A stretch of DNA of 61,343 bases from assembly GCA_030267965.1 (NCBI GenBank), contig BRYA01000259.1, forward strand, positions 1,513 through 62,855, given 5' to 3'. The notes under the pieces were generated by a model. That model searched no databases, was not told the origin of the DNA, and was given only the letters and a program-made list of their open reading frames with translations. A program made the position numbers and the translations under genes. The stretch comes from Triparma columacea (taxonomy: Eukaryota > Sar > Bolidophyceae > Parmales > Triparmaceae). Every line of letters begins with the position of its first letter. Within the stretch, counting starts at the first letter, position 1. Below are positions 21,049 to 32,692 of the stretch, piece after piece.

Positions 21049-22479
21049 ATGAGACAGCTCGTAGTCTTCTTTCTCTTTTGTCTCTTATCTCTCTTTTTCA
21101 AAGTCACTCCCTTTCAACCTTCTCATACATGTATTCATACTCACATTTATACTCATCAATTTAGAAGAAAGGATAAAGAATGTCAACAAATCACTAAACA
21201 AATCACTTCCCAAGGGCACCCCCGAGCTGGCCCAATTATCTTCCTTCCTCCCTCTCTCAAATGCAATAAAATAAACGAAAATGATACCTCAAACGATACC
21301 TCAAATGACATCCAATCAACCTCCTCAATAAACCTCTCTCCCAAATCTTCCCTCCTCCCCAAGTTAGTCCTCCTCTCTGTCCCCATATCATGGGGCACCT
21401 ACACGCCGGTAGTGAAGCTCTTGTACAACCAACCCTACCCCGTACCAGGAATTATATTCAGCACCTGTTACTACGCAGTCGCCGCCGTAACCTTGTTAGT
21501 GGCAAAGAATATATTCTCCACCTCCTCTTCTTCTTCCTCCTCCTCTCCCTCCTCCTCCTCTCCCTCTCCACTCGGCGGAGCCGAGCTCGCCGGTTACCTC
21601 TTCGTGGCTAACATATTCCAAGTAATAGGCCTCCAAACTACTTCCGCTATAGTCGCCGCCTTCATAGTCCAGGTGAGAGCGGACGAATATATCAAAGCAG
21701 TATCGCGACAAACAACAAACATAAAAGAGTCACTAAATCTCACCTATGCGACCGCTTCCGCGACTTGCTTCGTTCATCATACTCATTCCCCTTGCCCGCC
21801 GCAGCTGACAACTATCTTCACCCCCCTCCTCGAGGGTCTTCGAGGAGGTGACGTAAAGCCTCGAACGTGGCTCTCCTGCACCGCCGCATTCTTCGGTGTT
21901 GTCTTAATGACATTATCCCAGTCAACGACACCTGCCGGTGCTCTATCATTATCCTCTTCCTCCCTCACCGGCGACCTCCTAATCTTCCTAGCCTCCATCC
22001 TTTACTCCCTCCACGTAGTCCGTCTCGGTGACATATCTAAATCCTGCTCTCCCCTCACCCTCGCCGCCTCCAAGGCATCCTACGAGCTCCTCTACGGCAC
22101 CATCCTAATACTTTCCTCCCTCCTCCTCTCCCCCTACCTTCCTCTCCCCTCTGACTTATCCTCCTTCACTACGTTTTTCACAGTATCCCTCCCGAACATA
22201 CTATCCTCACCAACATCCCTAACACCCATAATCCTCGCAACACTATGGACGGGTTTAATTACCTGCGCATACACGATATTCGCCCAGTCCTACGGCCAGC
22301 GTACAATCCCCCCCTCAGACGCTAACCTAATATACACAACTCAGCCGGTTTGGAGCGCTATATTCGCGTATGTTGCGCTGGGGGAGAAGTTGGAGGGGGT
22401 GGGGTGGCTGGGGGCGGCGGTTATTTTCGCGGCACTGGGGATTGAGATTTACCAACCCGACCGTGATCGAGGTGGGTAA
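21049..22479 (+). CDS. EamA-type drug/metabolite transporter
   Basis: Exons 21049-21672 and 21805-22479 give 432 residues. The intron is 132 bases with GTGAG and CGCAG ends. The two halves carry about ten hydrophobic helices: SVPISWGTYTPVVKLLY, SAIVAAFIVQ then LTTIFTPLLEGLRGG, TAAFFGVVLMTLSQ, LLIFLASILYSLHVV and, at the end, DANLIYTTQPVWSAIFAYVA plus GWLGAAVIFAALGIEIYQ, the typical EamA repeat ending. The start at 21049 puts a signal peptide first (RQLVVFFLFCLLSLFFKV) followed by TPFQPSH, which may be a plastid motif with F after the cleavage point. Substrate unknown. An earlier ATG at 20947 is also in frame. Confidence 0.88.
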   Translation: MRQLVVFFLFCLLSLFFKVTPFQPSHTCIHTHIYTHQFRRKDKECQQITKQITSQGHPRAGPIIFLPPSLKCNKINENDTSNDTSNDIQSTSSINLSPKSSLLPKLVLLSVPISWGTYTPVVKLLYNQPYPVPGIIFSTCYYAVAAVTLLVAKNIFSTSSSSSSSSPSSSSPSPLGGAELAGYLFVANIFQVIGLQTTSAIVAAFIVQVRADEYIKAVSRQTTNIKESLNLTYATASATCFVHHTHSPCPPQLTTIFTPLLEGLRGGDVKPRTWLSCTAAFFGVVLMTLSQSTTPAGALSLSSSSLTGDLLIFLASILYSLHVVRLGDISKSCSPLTLAASKASYELLYGTILILSSLLLSPYLPLPSDLSSFTTFFTVSLPNILSSPTSLTPIILATLWTGLITCAYTIFAQSYGQRTIPPSDANLIYTTQPVWSAIFAYVALGEKLEGVGWLGAAVIFAALGIEIYQPDRDRGG

Positions 22480-22532
22480 ATGCGTTAAAAAGCAAAACCA
22501 AACATAATTTACAACAACACACACAACACTTC

Positions 22533-25500
22533 TTAACTCCTGAAGGATGAAGCCTTCCTCCTTTGCGTTATCTCCGTGCTTCTCCTCTGCGTCGTCGCTC
22601 CCCTTACCGCCGCCCACCTTGTAGATCTCCTTCTATCCCTATCAGTGTTACTTTTCGGTGGGCTCGCAACAGCCGTCCCCTTCTTCGGGCTCGTGGTAAC
22701 CGTAACTCCCCCAGCCTCACCACCCGTACTACTAGCGATTGTCATACGGCCCCTACGACCCCCAGGTACAGGGATCCGACCCCCCGGAACCGGGCTCCTC
22801 CCCCCCACCACGGAGCCCCTACCCTTAGGGCTTCTACCACCAGGGACAGGGCTCCTTCCCCTTCTACCCCCTACACCCTCATCTCCAGTCCCGACTGTAA
22901 CCGCCGTTCTCTCAACTTTCTTACCCCCCGTTACAGAGCTCTCTAGGTTCCTTGACGTCGATTCGTTCTTCTTCCCTCCCTCCTTCATCCCATCTTCTTC
23001 CATAACTGTCTCCCACGAGCTGACGTCAAGTTTCCCCCCCCCCCTAAGGTTGAATCCCATCGGTTCCTCCCTCGCGTACATAACTCTGTCCTCCACCCCG
23101 GGGACCTCCTTTATCTGAGGCACCCTTGCGAGCCACGTTACGTCCGTTTGCATGCCCTCCGTAGTCGGTTCCCTCAACATGCTGTTGAACTGCGTCCCAA
23201 ACTCCTTGAGCCCGCTTTTCCTCATAGTCTCAGCCTGTGCCCAAACGACCAGGTGGTCGTGCTTGTCCTTCATGGCCTTGTACCCCTTGCTTTGGCTCCT
23301 CAGTTCCCCCTTTGCCATGGCCGTAACGTGCTGCAGGTTCTTAAGTACCGCGTCCACCTTATCCACAGCCCCCCAAACCCCCTCAACCCCCAGCTGCGAT
23401 GGGCTCAGCCACAGGCTGCTTACGTCAGTCGCCTCCAGGCTGCTCCTTAGCGCCAGGCTGCTGTGGTGTCCCTCCTCGACAGCCCCGTCGTTCACCCCTT
23501 TGACCCTGGCCCAGACGCTCGTCATTACGTCGAACATGCAACGACGGGCCTTTTCACCGACCCGTTGGAGCCGACGGACCTCCTGGAACCTCATCGCGGA
23601 ACTCCTAGCGTCCTCTGCTGCCATGCCCATCTGGTCCTTTGAAAGGGCGAGCAGACTTTGGTTCTTGTCGTACTTTTTCTTGAGGTTACGACCCTCCTTC
23701 TGGGCCTTCTTCAGCTTCTTCTCCATGCCCTCGCTCATCTTCCTGGCGGCGATCAATAAAGTCTTCTTCTTACTGAGCTCCTTCTTCAAGTTCGCGCTGT
23801 CCTCCCTCGCGGCCTTGCTCAAATTTATGTTCACCGTCCTCCAGTGTTCCTCCTGTGTGTGAAAGTCCTTCTTACAGGTTCTCAGCTTAAGGAGGTTCAT
23901 CACGTTGTCCCTCTCTACCTTTGCAGCCCTGCTCTGCACGACCTTGACCCTTCTTAAAAGACCCTTGAGCACCTTGACGCCCTCCAAGAGCCCCCCAACC
24001 TGCTCGCTCCCTCCTGCCTTGAACAAGTCATCGTCTCCCAGCCCACTTCTCCATCCATCTGCGACGCCGACGAAGTCGTCCTGACACATCTTCAGCACCT
24101 GAGAGCTCCTCGTAAGGTCAAGGGGGGCGCTTGGGGCACCAAGGGAAGTGTCGTCAAAGATGTAGACACTCTTCCTTCTCCTCTTCACCGCCTCATTTCC
24201 TCCCGCCGCGCCGTCCACAATACCGTCTGCCGCCCCGCCGTTCCTCAAGAACTGGTCGATGTTATTCAAGCCCGCGTTGCCCTCCTCCACCATCTTCTCA
24301 ATAGCTAGCGTCAGGTTGTCCTTGTCAACCTTGGCTTGCCTCATCTCCACCTCAACGTCCCTGAGTCTCTTCTCGAGAGCCTCATTTTCTGATTTAATCT
24401 CCACAAGCTCATCGCTGGTAGTGCTAAGTTGCACCTCCAGGTCCATGCTCTCCTTCCTGCTCCTCGCAATCTCGATCTCCTTCTCTGACAGCTGGCTCAA
24501 CCTCTGCTGCCCAACCCTCTCGACCTCAGAGCTCATCTCTTCAATGATTGCGTTGTTCATTTCCTGATCCGCAGTCAAGAGACTGTACTGCTCGCACTTG
24601 TCATCGAACTTTTTGTTCATCTTCTCCAGTTCGCTTTCCAAACGAGCCTTCTCTTGCTCCAGGTCAACCTTCACGTCCACAAGAATAGAGATTTTCTTCC
24701 GCGCGGCTACCAGACCCTCCGATTCCCTCTTCAAGCTCGCCAAGTCTATCTCGTGGTTCTTCATTTCAAGCTTCAGCTCCTGCTTTGTCATGGAGATATC
24801 GTGAGCGAGGCCTGCCACCTCTTTCGAGAGACTTGTAATCGAAGCATTATCCTTCTCCACGTTGGACTGGAGGCTGCCGCAAACAGTTGAGGCCACTCCA
24901 GAGATAAAACGTGCCGAGGTCAACTCAATATTTTTGGCGACCAGTTCTTTTTCCATGCCTCGCAATTTGTGGGACAGCTCAAGGTTCTCCAGCGCCTCTT
25001 TCCTGTTCCTTTTTTCAAAATTCGCGGTCTTGTTTGTGAGCTCATTATTAATTTTCAAAAGGTCATCGTGAAGTTGGTTGCTTTTGTGTGTCTGCAGGCC
25101 GAGCTGTTCCTTTACACCGACAAGCTCGTTGTTTGTGTCAGTGTATTTCTTCTCGAAGACATTCTTCGCGTGCTCCATGTGGTTGAATTTCGTCGTCAAT
25201 TCCATCCGGTAGTGCTTGTCGCGGTCAATGATGGTGTACATAGAGTGAATCTCAAGGTTTTTCGCATTGAACTCTCTCACTAGTTCGTCCTTGCTCTTCT
25301 CAACAGTATCGAGCCGCTGCCGGAGAAAGAAGCGAATCGCGAAAGGAGTGAGAAAAAATGGGCATCGGTGTTTACGGAAGCACGTGCTCTTCCGCCAGCA
25401 GCACATCGTCGCTTCTTTGCTCTTCGTCTCATCTCACCTCGCTCAACTCCTCAATTTCATCAAGCATGGCATCTTCATTCTCTTCCATCTCAGCAACTTG

Positions 25501-27586
25501 CAGCTCCAATTCATCCTTTTTTGCCGCAATGTCTCGTAGCCCCGAAATGATGAGATCAGACTCCTCCTGCAAATTTTCTATCGCCTTCATCTCCTTAACA
25601 ACCTTCTGCTGGGACGCCTCTAGTTGCTTCTTAAGATCTTCGATCTCAATCTGTAATTTTCGATGGTCGTGGTAGTCTTCGTATTCTTGATCCTTTGCAG
25701 ACATGGAAGCCCGCTTTTCGCTTGGATGCCCCTCAGCGTGTTTTGGGGATCCTTGTGGGGAGGCAACCTCAGTTACACTTGTCATTGGTTTCGGAACCGG
25801 AGTTGGAGGTGGAGCTTTTGCGCCGGTCATTCCAGGGGAACCGCTGATCTTCATGCTCACCCTCCTCATGACACTATCGTTGCCGCTAGAGGCACTCTTA
25901 TTCTTACCAGTGTTAAGAGAACTGAGAGCTGATATGATGCTAGCAGGAGAGGCCGCCGTTGTGGCCCTACGTAAGCTATTTCTAGGAGTGCTTTTTGCAC
26001 TACCGCTTTGCTTCTGAGAAGTTCTTCTGCTGGGCGAACGAGATGGCGATGTGGAATTCGTTCTTCGACGAGCAGTACTAGTTCGACGTGATGACAACCC
26101 GGCACTAGTTCGACGAGACGACGATCCGAACGAGCCGGCGGAATCGGCTCGTCGGCGACTTGGTGATGCGGAGGCAATGGAAGAGGGGGAAGGCGAGGCT
26201 ACGGAAATACTTAGGGCAGGGGGGGCCTTTACTCCAAACGAAGAAATCCCGATTTGACCTGAGGAATGGTCTGTGACAGGTATAGAGTTCTTTCTAGGAT
26301 CATGGGCTATGGCGACAGCCTCAGTTAGCTGGCCTTGGAGACGCATTGAATTCTCTCTTTCAACCCTGAGCTCTTCCTTGAGAACTTCGACATCATCGTT
26401 GAGAGTTTCCACAAGTTCTTCAGCGCCTTCGGCGCGTTCTTCCAGTTCTTCGCAGCGCGTGTGAGCCTCGGCGACATCACCCTTCAGCGATTCGACACAT
26501 GACTCCAGTTCTCGTTGGAGGGCATCGTGATACTCTTGATTCTTTGACATGGTCGCCTTCTGCTCTTCGAGGTTAGCAACGAGGCCGGCTACTTCTTTGG
26601 TTAGTTTGTCCTGCTTATTTTGCATAATCTCGTTCTCGGTATCGAAGCTGTTCTGCATTTTGTTTAAGTGCTCCTTGTGGATGGCGGCCATCTCTCCCAG
26701 CATCATCTTGCAGTCTTCGGCTTCGACCTCCTCGAGAAGGTGAACGAACGTCTGCCAGATCACACTTGCGATCCCATCAGCCTGCCGGGAGTGCTTGTGA
26801 ATCTCGGAGATGAGATCATGAAACCCCATGGTGTACACATAGAGCGCCCTGTACATTCTATCAACGAGTTCGGACGGCAGTCCAAGGACTGCAAGTGAGT
26901 CGCGGTCAAGAAAGACGTCCTTGAGATTTTTCGCGTTTCGGCTGGATGTAAGTGTGTTGTAGGACATTGGGGAGGTTATTGGGGATAGAGACTCGGCGAG
27001 GTTATTTTCATTGGCTTCATTTCTGGGCGATGATGGTGTGTGAGCGGGAGGGGGAGGAGCAAGAGGGACAAGGGAGTAGGGCGACAAACAGGGCTCCATC
27101 ACCTGAAGCATAAACGCACCTGCTAACAATGCTTTTGTAAGCATCGTTCAACTTCTCTGGCACGACCACACTATGACCCGCTTGAGCAACGACACTGGCC
27201 AACCAATCCTCAACTTGCTTATCCAGGCTGCGAAACACCTTGCTAACATTCACCCCATTCGCTGCAGGCACAGATCCATCCTTCTCTCCTTCGGAAGTGT
27301 CGACCCTCAAGGGACTACCTTTTTCCAGTCCCCCAGCGGACGATTTATACTGAGTCTTCGCACTAAGCGATACCAGAGAAGGGATCTTCCGTGTAGGACT
27401 CTTAGTAGCCCTTGGGAACTTTATTGAGTCAGGGATTGGAATACTTTTATGGCCGGGGTTACCAGAGTGGAAATTAGGGGCTGCAAAGTTATGATGAAGC
27501 ATCTGTACAAGTTCAGGGTTTCGGGCGTACCCTATATCCTCCAGCCATGCTACCCCCTCCATCGGCTTCGACGAGGGCTCGGCCAT
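22533..27586 (-). CDS. 1,611-residue coiled-coil protein with two basic low-complexity regions
   Basis: Three exons, 27586-27120, 27022-25438 and 25316-22533, join in frame. Intron 1 has a GTGCG donor, an exception here; intron 2 has GTGAG. I do not recognise the family. After a 100-residue variable start comes a helical domain (LPSELVDRMYRALYVYTMGF, IASVIWQTFVHLLEEVEAED). Long coiled coil follows, broken by a Ser/Arg-rich stretch near residues 436-520 (SRRTSAGLSSRRTS and similar). A second coiled coil of about 600 residues follows, then a Pro/Gly/Arg-rich repeat near 1500-1545 (RSPVPGGR units). Basic disordered patches beside coiled coils often bind microtubules, so a basal-body or cytoskeletal role is possible, as inference only. 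It starts only 86 bases from the divergent G-alpha gene. Confidence 0.85.
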
Positions 27587-27672
27587 TATGGATATTGGCT
27601 CACAACTGCTGCTGTTTCTTGCGGCGGGGGCGAAACCAGAAAAGGTCAGGATCCAGAATCGACACAAATCCC
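27587..27672. promoter_or_regulatory. 86-base shared 5' region of coiled-coil and G-alpha genes
   Basis: The two ATGs face away from each other across 86 bases. The minus-strand frame stays open almost to the G-alpha start, so a longer coiled-coil N-terminus is possible, but its extra start codon would be within six bases of the opposing ATG. Confidence 0.55.
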
Positions 27673-29544
27673 ATGGGTGCTTGTGTCAGCTCTGCTCCTG
27701 AAACCGCGGAGTCTAAACAGTCCCGCCAAGTCGAGGCTAGCCTCAGAGAGCAGCATAATCACGAGTCAGAGAAGATCAAGTTGCTGCTGCTGGGAACAGG
27801 GGGTAAGTAAGAATTTTGGATGATCGAAGTGTTGCTGAGTTGCTTTGATGCTTTGTACACGAAAGAAGAACGAAAACTAACATCCGCTCACTCACAGAAA
27901 GTGGAAAGTCAACGGTGAGAGTTCGTCGATGTGATGGTGCCCGTTGGGAAGAGGGAGGGGGTATACAAGCCAATTCTAGTTTTGGGGTTCGTTACAACTG
28001 TGTTTGGTAGGCTTGTCTTCTCACCTCCGTCCATCACACTCCCTCCATCCCACACCTCCCGCAGATTTTCAAGCAAATGAGAATACTGTATGGCAGCAAC
28101 AAGACGAACGCTGAACTGGCGCACTTCAGGGATGTGATAAGGACGAACTGTCTCACTCTAATAGTTGTCCTCAACACATTCGTCAAGGAAACGCCTAATC
28201 TGCTCAAACTGCTGGGATCAAAGAAGGAGAGGAGTGCACACAACGAAATATGCGATGCCTTTGAAACCTATAAGGAGGGTGCAGAGCAGAGGTGAGGTTG
28301 GGAGTGTCACAGGAGTTGAGAGAAAGAGAGAGACACACATTCAGACAGCGGAGAGCCAAGCTAACCGCCTCACTATCACTAACCATCTCCCCCCCCACCC
28401 TCCTCCACGGACAGTAACGCACTTAGCTTCACAGTATTCTTCCCGCAGATAAGGTGAGTGTTCAGAGTGTCAGAGCCTTTATAACAACACACACTTTGTA
28501 TTTTGTGTTACATTCGTTTCTCTGTACACTCTCTCGTCTCCGACATTCTTTGTTGACATTCTTCGCTTCGCTCATCACAACACATAGCGTCCTTTGGGGA
28601 TCAGCTGCCTACAAGGCAGCATACAAGCGCAGAGCAGAGACGAACGCAATCGATGGTCATCACGTTTTCCTCAACGACATGGAACGCATTGCCGACGAAG
28701 ATTTCTTGCCTAATGAGGCGGATATGCTCTTGAGCCGTGTGAGGACCGAGGGTGTGGTTACCCACAGCTACGACATCCCAGGCGAGAGGTGAGAATGGAC
28801 GAGGGACAAGAAAGAGCGTCAGAGCGACGAGTTTGGACTCTACAATGTGGGACACAACAGGCACTGGTATTAAACACGTAGCCAACCTTCCCTCCCCCCC
28901 TTCTGCTACTCGCTTTCGCTCGTTGCAGAGGGGAGGTCACAACGTTCGAAATGTATGACGTTGGCGGACAGAGGTACTTCAGGAAGACGTGGCTTCACTG
29001 CTTTGATGGTGTCGACGCGATCATTTTTGTTGCGAGCCTGAGCGAGTTCGACCAGAACCTTGCCGAGGACAGAAAGAAGAACAGGATGACAGAGGCGCTC
29101 GATCTTTTCAAGAGCATCTGCGAGAACGAGTACTTTGAGGTGAGTGAGCTGCGACAACAAGCGCAGTTTGGTTTCGATGCGAGTTGACAGCGTTGTGAGT
29201 TGACAGACTTTACCCTCTTCACTAACTCTCCTCACGACCCTTCCCGAGTCCCGCAGAACACCTCTATCATCCTATTCCTGAACAAGAAAGACCTCTTCCA
29301 GAAGAAAATCGCCTCGGGCGATATTGCGGCTGTCCCCGAGTTCTCTGATTACGTCGGGCCGAGGGGCGACTACGACTCGGGCGTAGAGTATTTCATGCTG
29401 AAATTTCTCGAGACCAACGAGGACCCCAATAGGGCGATTTACACTCATGTCACCTGCGCAACTGACACAAACAACGTGGAGTTCGTCTGGGCTTCATGTA
29501 AAGACATCATCCTCCAAAACAGTATCGGTTCATCAGGGCTATGA
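27673..29544 (+). CDS. Heterotrimeric G-protein alpha subunit
   Basis: Seven exons, 27673-27802, 27898-27914, 28065-28291, 28415-28453, 28588-28788, 28929-29139 and 29257-29544, give 370 residues. Exon 2 is only 17 bases and supplies the middle of the P-loop, GTGESGKST, read across three exons. Other guanine-nucleotide motifs are switch I VRTEGVV, DVGGQRYFRKTW, FLNKKDLF and TCATDTNNVEFVW. The start MGACVSS predicts N-myristoylation plus palmitoylation. The C-terminus (SIGSSGL) lacks a Cys four from the end, so the pertussis-toxin acceptor site is absent. Exon 4 (39 bases) rests only on frame and splice signals and covers a weakly conserved part of the helical domain. The protein couples membrane receptors to effectors. 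Donors are GTGAG except GTAAG in intron 1. Confidence 0.93.
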
Positions 29545-29746
29545 GAGAGGGGACAGGCTTTAACATCAGGGTCGGCTTTGAGTGGGTTTGCGTTGTAGCG
29601 ATTGTAGGATTAGGATCAGAGAAATTTGTCGCTCAAAAAACAGACGGTTGGTTATTTCATCTACCTATCTATTTGGTACATTATTTATCACTCCCCAACT
29701 TGTACTCGTCTATGAACTATTACCCCCGCAAACTTCCCCCGGGAAT

Positions 29747-30961
29747 TCAAATCGACGTCTCCAACTGGGCGAATCCGTTCTGAAGTTCTTCGACAAGGAT
29801 TGGGAACGAATCTTTCCTCTCAGAGTTGTGTTTCCACTTATCTTCGAGGATCATCATCGTCCTTTTGTGCATCGCGATGAGGGAATCGAGGATCCCTTCG
29901 GCGCAAATGTCGAAAAGATTGTAGCCGTTGAGGGTGAGGGGGAGTTCTTTGTCCTCCTCAATCTACGTAGGGTGACAAGTAGGAGCGGGTGGGGAGGAGC
30001 GAAATGTCAGACGAAGCTAGTGACGACCGTCTATCTTCAGTCGTGGCATTGATGTCACATTAAGTCGTTTTTACGTTCTCCTCGCTCTATCTCATCTCAC
30101 CTCCTCGAGGAAAAGGATGTATGACTCCAGGTTGGCCATTGGCGACACTACCTCGGTAAGGGCCATGAAGCGGCCGCGGATCTAGGAGGCATGGGATTGT
30201 GGATGGGCGGTCAAGTGAGACAGCGAGGGCAACGTGAATACCACGACAGACACACAATACACGCAACACGCACGAGAGTACAACTTCTCACCTCCTCATC
30301 AACTTCAGAGCACTTGTCGAGGAAGTTGCAACGCTCCTCCTCCTTGCGCTTGTGCTCATCGGCCATGGCAATCCCCTCCTGCTCAAGGACTTTGTAAGTG
30401 TCATAATCCTTGTTTATTCCTTGTTCCAAAGCGACATTTTTCTCTTGGTGGGCTATGGCTTGCGTTTTCAGGATTGACAGGGAGTTGAGGTTCATGGCTG
30501 CAGCGTTTTGGTGTGATATTTCGGCAAGGAGGGGGGTGTCAGTGTGGTGGTGGTGGACATCACGGGGGGTTTTAACAGGGTGGCGTGGGTGGCGTGGGAA
30601 ATGAGTCGAGTAGGAGGAGGGCTATAAACATGGAATTCAACCGACGCCGCGATGCCTAAGACCCCATCAACGAACCTTTCCTGAACTCTCCATTGACCTT
30701 TGTCGTCTCTGCGAGATTGCTCTCAAGAGTTTTGCACCTTTCATTCAGCTAAAAGCGGAGTGTTAGAATAAAGATCTAAGCCATATATGACCATAAGTCA
30801 ACATTGAGTCAAGATATCGTCCAAGTTGAGGACAACATAGGGAAATACATGTCACACCATATCCTCGTCCTCCCTCCGACCCTACTCACCTTCATCTCTT
30901 CATCTCTGAGGCCGTTGACGGTCCATTCTAGGTCTTTCAGTTGATTCGTAAGCCCTTCCAT
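29747..30961 (-). CDS. Small coiled-coil protein (215 residues), unrecognised
   Basis: Five exons, 30961-30890, 30748-30676, 30497-30292, 30181-30101 and 29962-29747, all join in frame; intron 2 has an unusual GTTCG donor. The product is helical, with coiled-coil segments such as LNERCKTLESNLAETTKVNG, INKDYDTYKVLEQEGIAMAD and HKRKEEERCNFLDKCSEVDE. The C-terminal part (LFDICAEGILDSLIAMHKRT) is helical and ends ELQNGFAQLETSI. I do not recognise the family. The start is uncertain: in-frame, coding-like sequence (AQTQEVDYLHFTTKHIRNH) continues upstream of the chosen ATG to a possible acceptor near 31019, with no matching upstream exon seen before the divergent P-loop gene. The splice signals and consistent frame make a real gene likely. 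Confidence 0.7.
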
Positions 30962-31037
30962 GTGATTTCGGATGTGTTTTGTCGTGAAGTGAAGATAGTC
31001 AACTTCCTGAGTTTGTGCCTGGAGTTTTGGTCAAAAT

Positions 31038-32333
31038 ATGAGCAGATTTGTGGTACTTGTCTTCTCATTCTTACAAATCGCAGTTCCAACACACTCTTTC
31101 GTCCCCCTCCCGATGGCTGACCTCGCCGAATACCTCGATAACTTGGCCCTCCAGTCTAAAGCAACAAGGGAGGCGGCCCCCCCACGCTCAGAGAGGGAAA
31201 TTCCGTCTATGTTGATTACTATTGGTCCACAGTGCTCCGGAAAAACGACTGCAATGCAAGGTGAACGAGGCCAGGAGGTTTTTGACGTCACGATAGACGA
31301 TCAGGAGGGAGTATATGTGAGGGTGGGGAAGGAGGGGTTCATCGAGCCTAACTTCTTGGGGGCTGCGGAAGCTAGGTTGGCGTCGGACGAGAGCAACATT
31401 GAGCAGCGGCTTGTATTATGTAGGCTATTGAACAATATATCTAGGTGAGGTTTTGAGGGGGTGGGGGATGGGTGGGGTTCATGTTGAGAAACAGACCTGC
31501 ACAAGACCTGCACAAGACCTGCACAAGACCTGCACAAGACCTGCACAAGACCTGCGCAAGACCTGCAGAAACCCTCACATGCCCCCCCCCCCCACCCTCG
31601 CTCCCCCATCTCCATATCACACCAACATAACAGTGAGGACTTGGCTTTCATGCTCCCAACCCAGGAACCTCTCAAAACAAAGTTGGTTTTGGCGATCGAG
31701 TCCTACATCGAGGAATGGCACAAGACTGCAGAAGAGGGGGATGATGACATTGTCACGACGGAGGAGATTGATATCTTCGACAGGAGTAAGCTTTGGCCCA
31801 ATGGGATTCAGTCTGCTTCAGCCGCCTTAAAGATGGCGGCAAAGAACAGGGGGCTAGGGGCGGTTTCCTGGGGCAATACGAACGCAAGGTACAGCGACTA
31901 CGCTGTTGCCTTGGAGTGTGCCGAATACTCCAACAGAAGCGTTCACTTTATCAAGTACCTACCGTCCACTGTCCCCGAGGCAATCTCTGACATCCTCCTC
32001 TCCCACGAAAGCAACCCGAGGGGGAAGGATGCATCCAATGCAGTCCTGTTCGGAAACTTCGAAGCACTTGCCGTCAGGAACATCAAGCGGTTCGCGACAA
32101 CTGGAAGGTACATACCAATTGAGGCCATACAAATTACCCTACGAAGGGTCTCGGAAATGATGACCGAGACCATGCCCCGCCAGTACCTTCTAGAATCCCA
32201 GGGAATCGACAAATTCATGTTCGCTTGGGATGCCAACTTATGCGAGAAGGCAGGATTTGCTTTGGGCGGAGGAAAGAGGAGAAACGTAAGGAAGAATGTG
32301 CGAAAGCAGGGGTCCAAATCGTATCGTTATTAA
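31038..32333 (+). CDS. P-loop NTPase-like protein with plastid-type presequence
   Basis: Exons 31038-31444 and 31634-32333 give 368 residues. The first residues (SRFVVLVFSFLQIAVPTHS) are a signal peptide followed by FVPLP, which fits the heterokont plastid motif. A Walker A sequence, LITIGPQCSGKTTAMQ, lies near residues 58-73, in the form seen in Pnkp-like and zeta/AAA_33-type P-loop kinases. The second exon has helical regions and a basic end (GGGKRRNVRKNVRKQ). I cannot name the substrate; a nucleic-acid or small-molecule kinase is possible. A downstream ATG (MADLAEYL) could make a cytosolic form without the presequence. The 189-base intron holds an 11-base tandem repeat. Confidence 0.8.
31495..31567 (+). 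repeat. 11-base tandem repeat inside an intron
   Basis: Five perfect copies of ACCTGCACAAG, one variant copy (GCGCAAG) and a partial copy sit in the intron of the P-loop gene. The period is not a multiple of three and no coding use is evident. Confidence 0.95.
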
Positions 32334-32692
32334 CGAACGGCGAGATTTTACATTTTTACCATCTCCACTGGCCTCCTCGGTATAAAAGCCGCCCTCCCAT
32401 CCCCCTTTTTTGCTTTCTGGAAAAACCACTGCAACCATGGACGTCATTAGAACACAATTCTTCTTTTTCTTCGTTTTTTCCTTCTTTCAATCATTGACAA
32501 CAAACGTCAATTACCCAGGATTGAGTGACCAACGTCACCCCAAATCCCTCCAAAACTGCCCCCAAAACTGCCCTGACTTCCTATAAACAAATCAAAGCAT
32601 CAAACCTTCTCTCACTCTCGTCCCTGGTTTTTCTTGGAAAAAACCTTTACCCCCACCCCCCCCGTTGCACCCCGCCGCACTAATACATTATC
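32334..32692. other. Intergenic region upstream of the kinase gene
   Basis: 359 bases between the P-loop gene stop and the kinase ATG. It is pyrimidine-rich near the kinase start (runs of C at 32649-32663). No open frame or RNA gene is recognised. It should hold the kinase promoter. Confidence 0.5.

Noticed and set aside
21673..21804. Possibility that the EamA gene is intronless, since the frame stays open through 21673-21804
   Set aside because: The 132-base stretch has GTGAG and GCAG ends, loses hydrophobic character and interrupts a helix, so it is better read as an intron.
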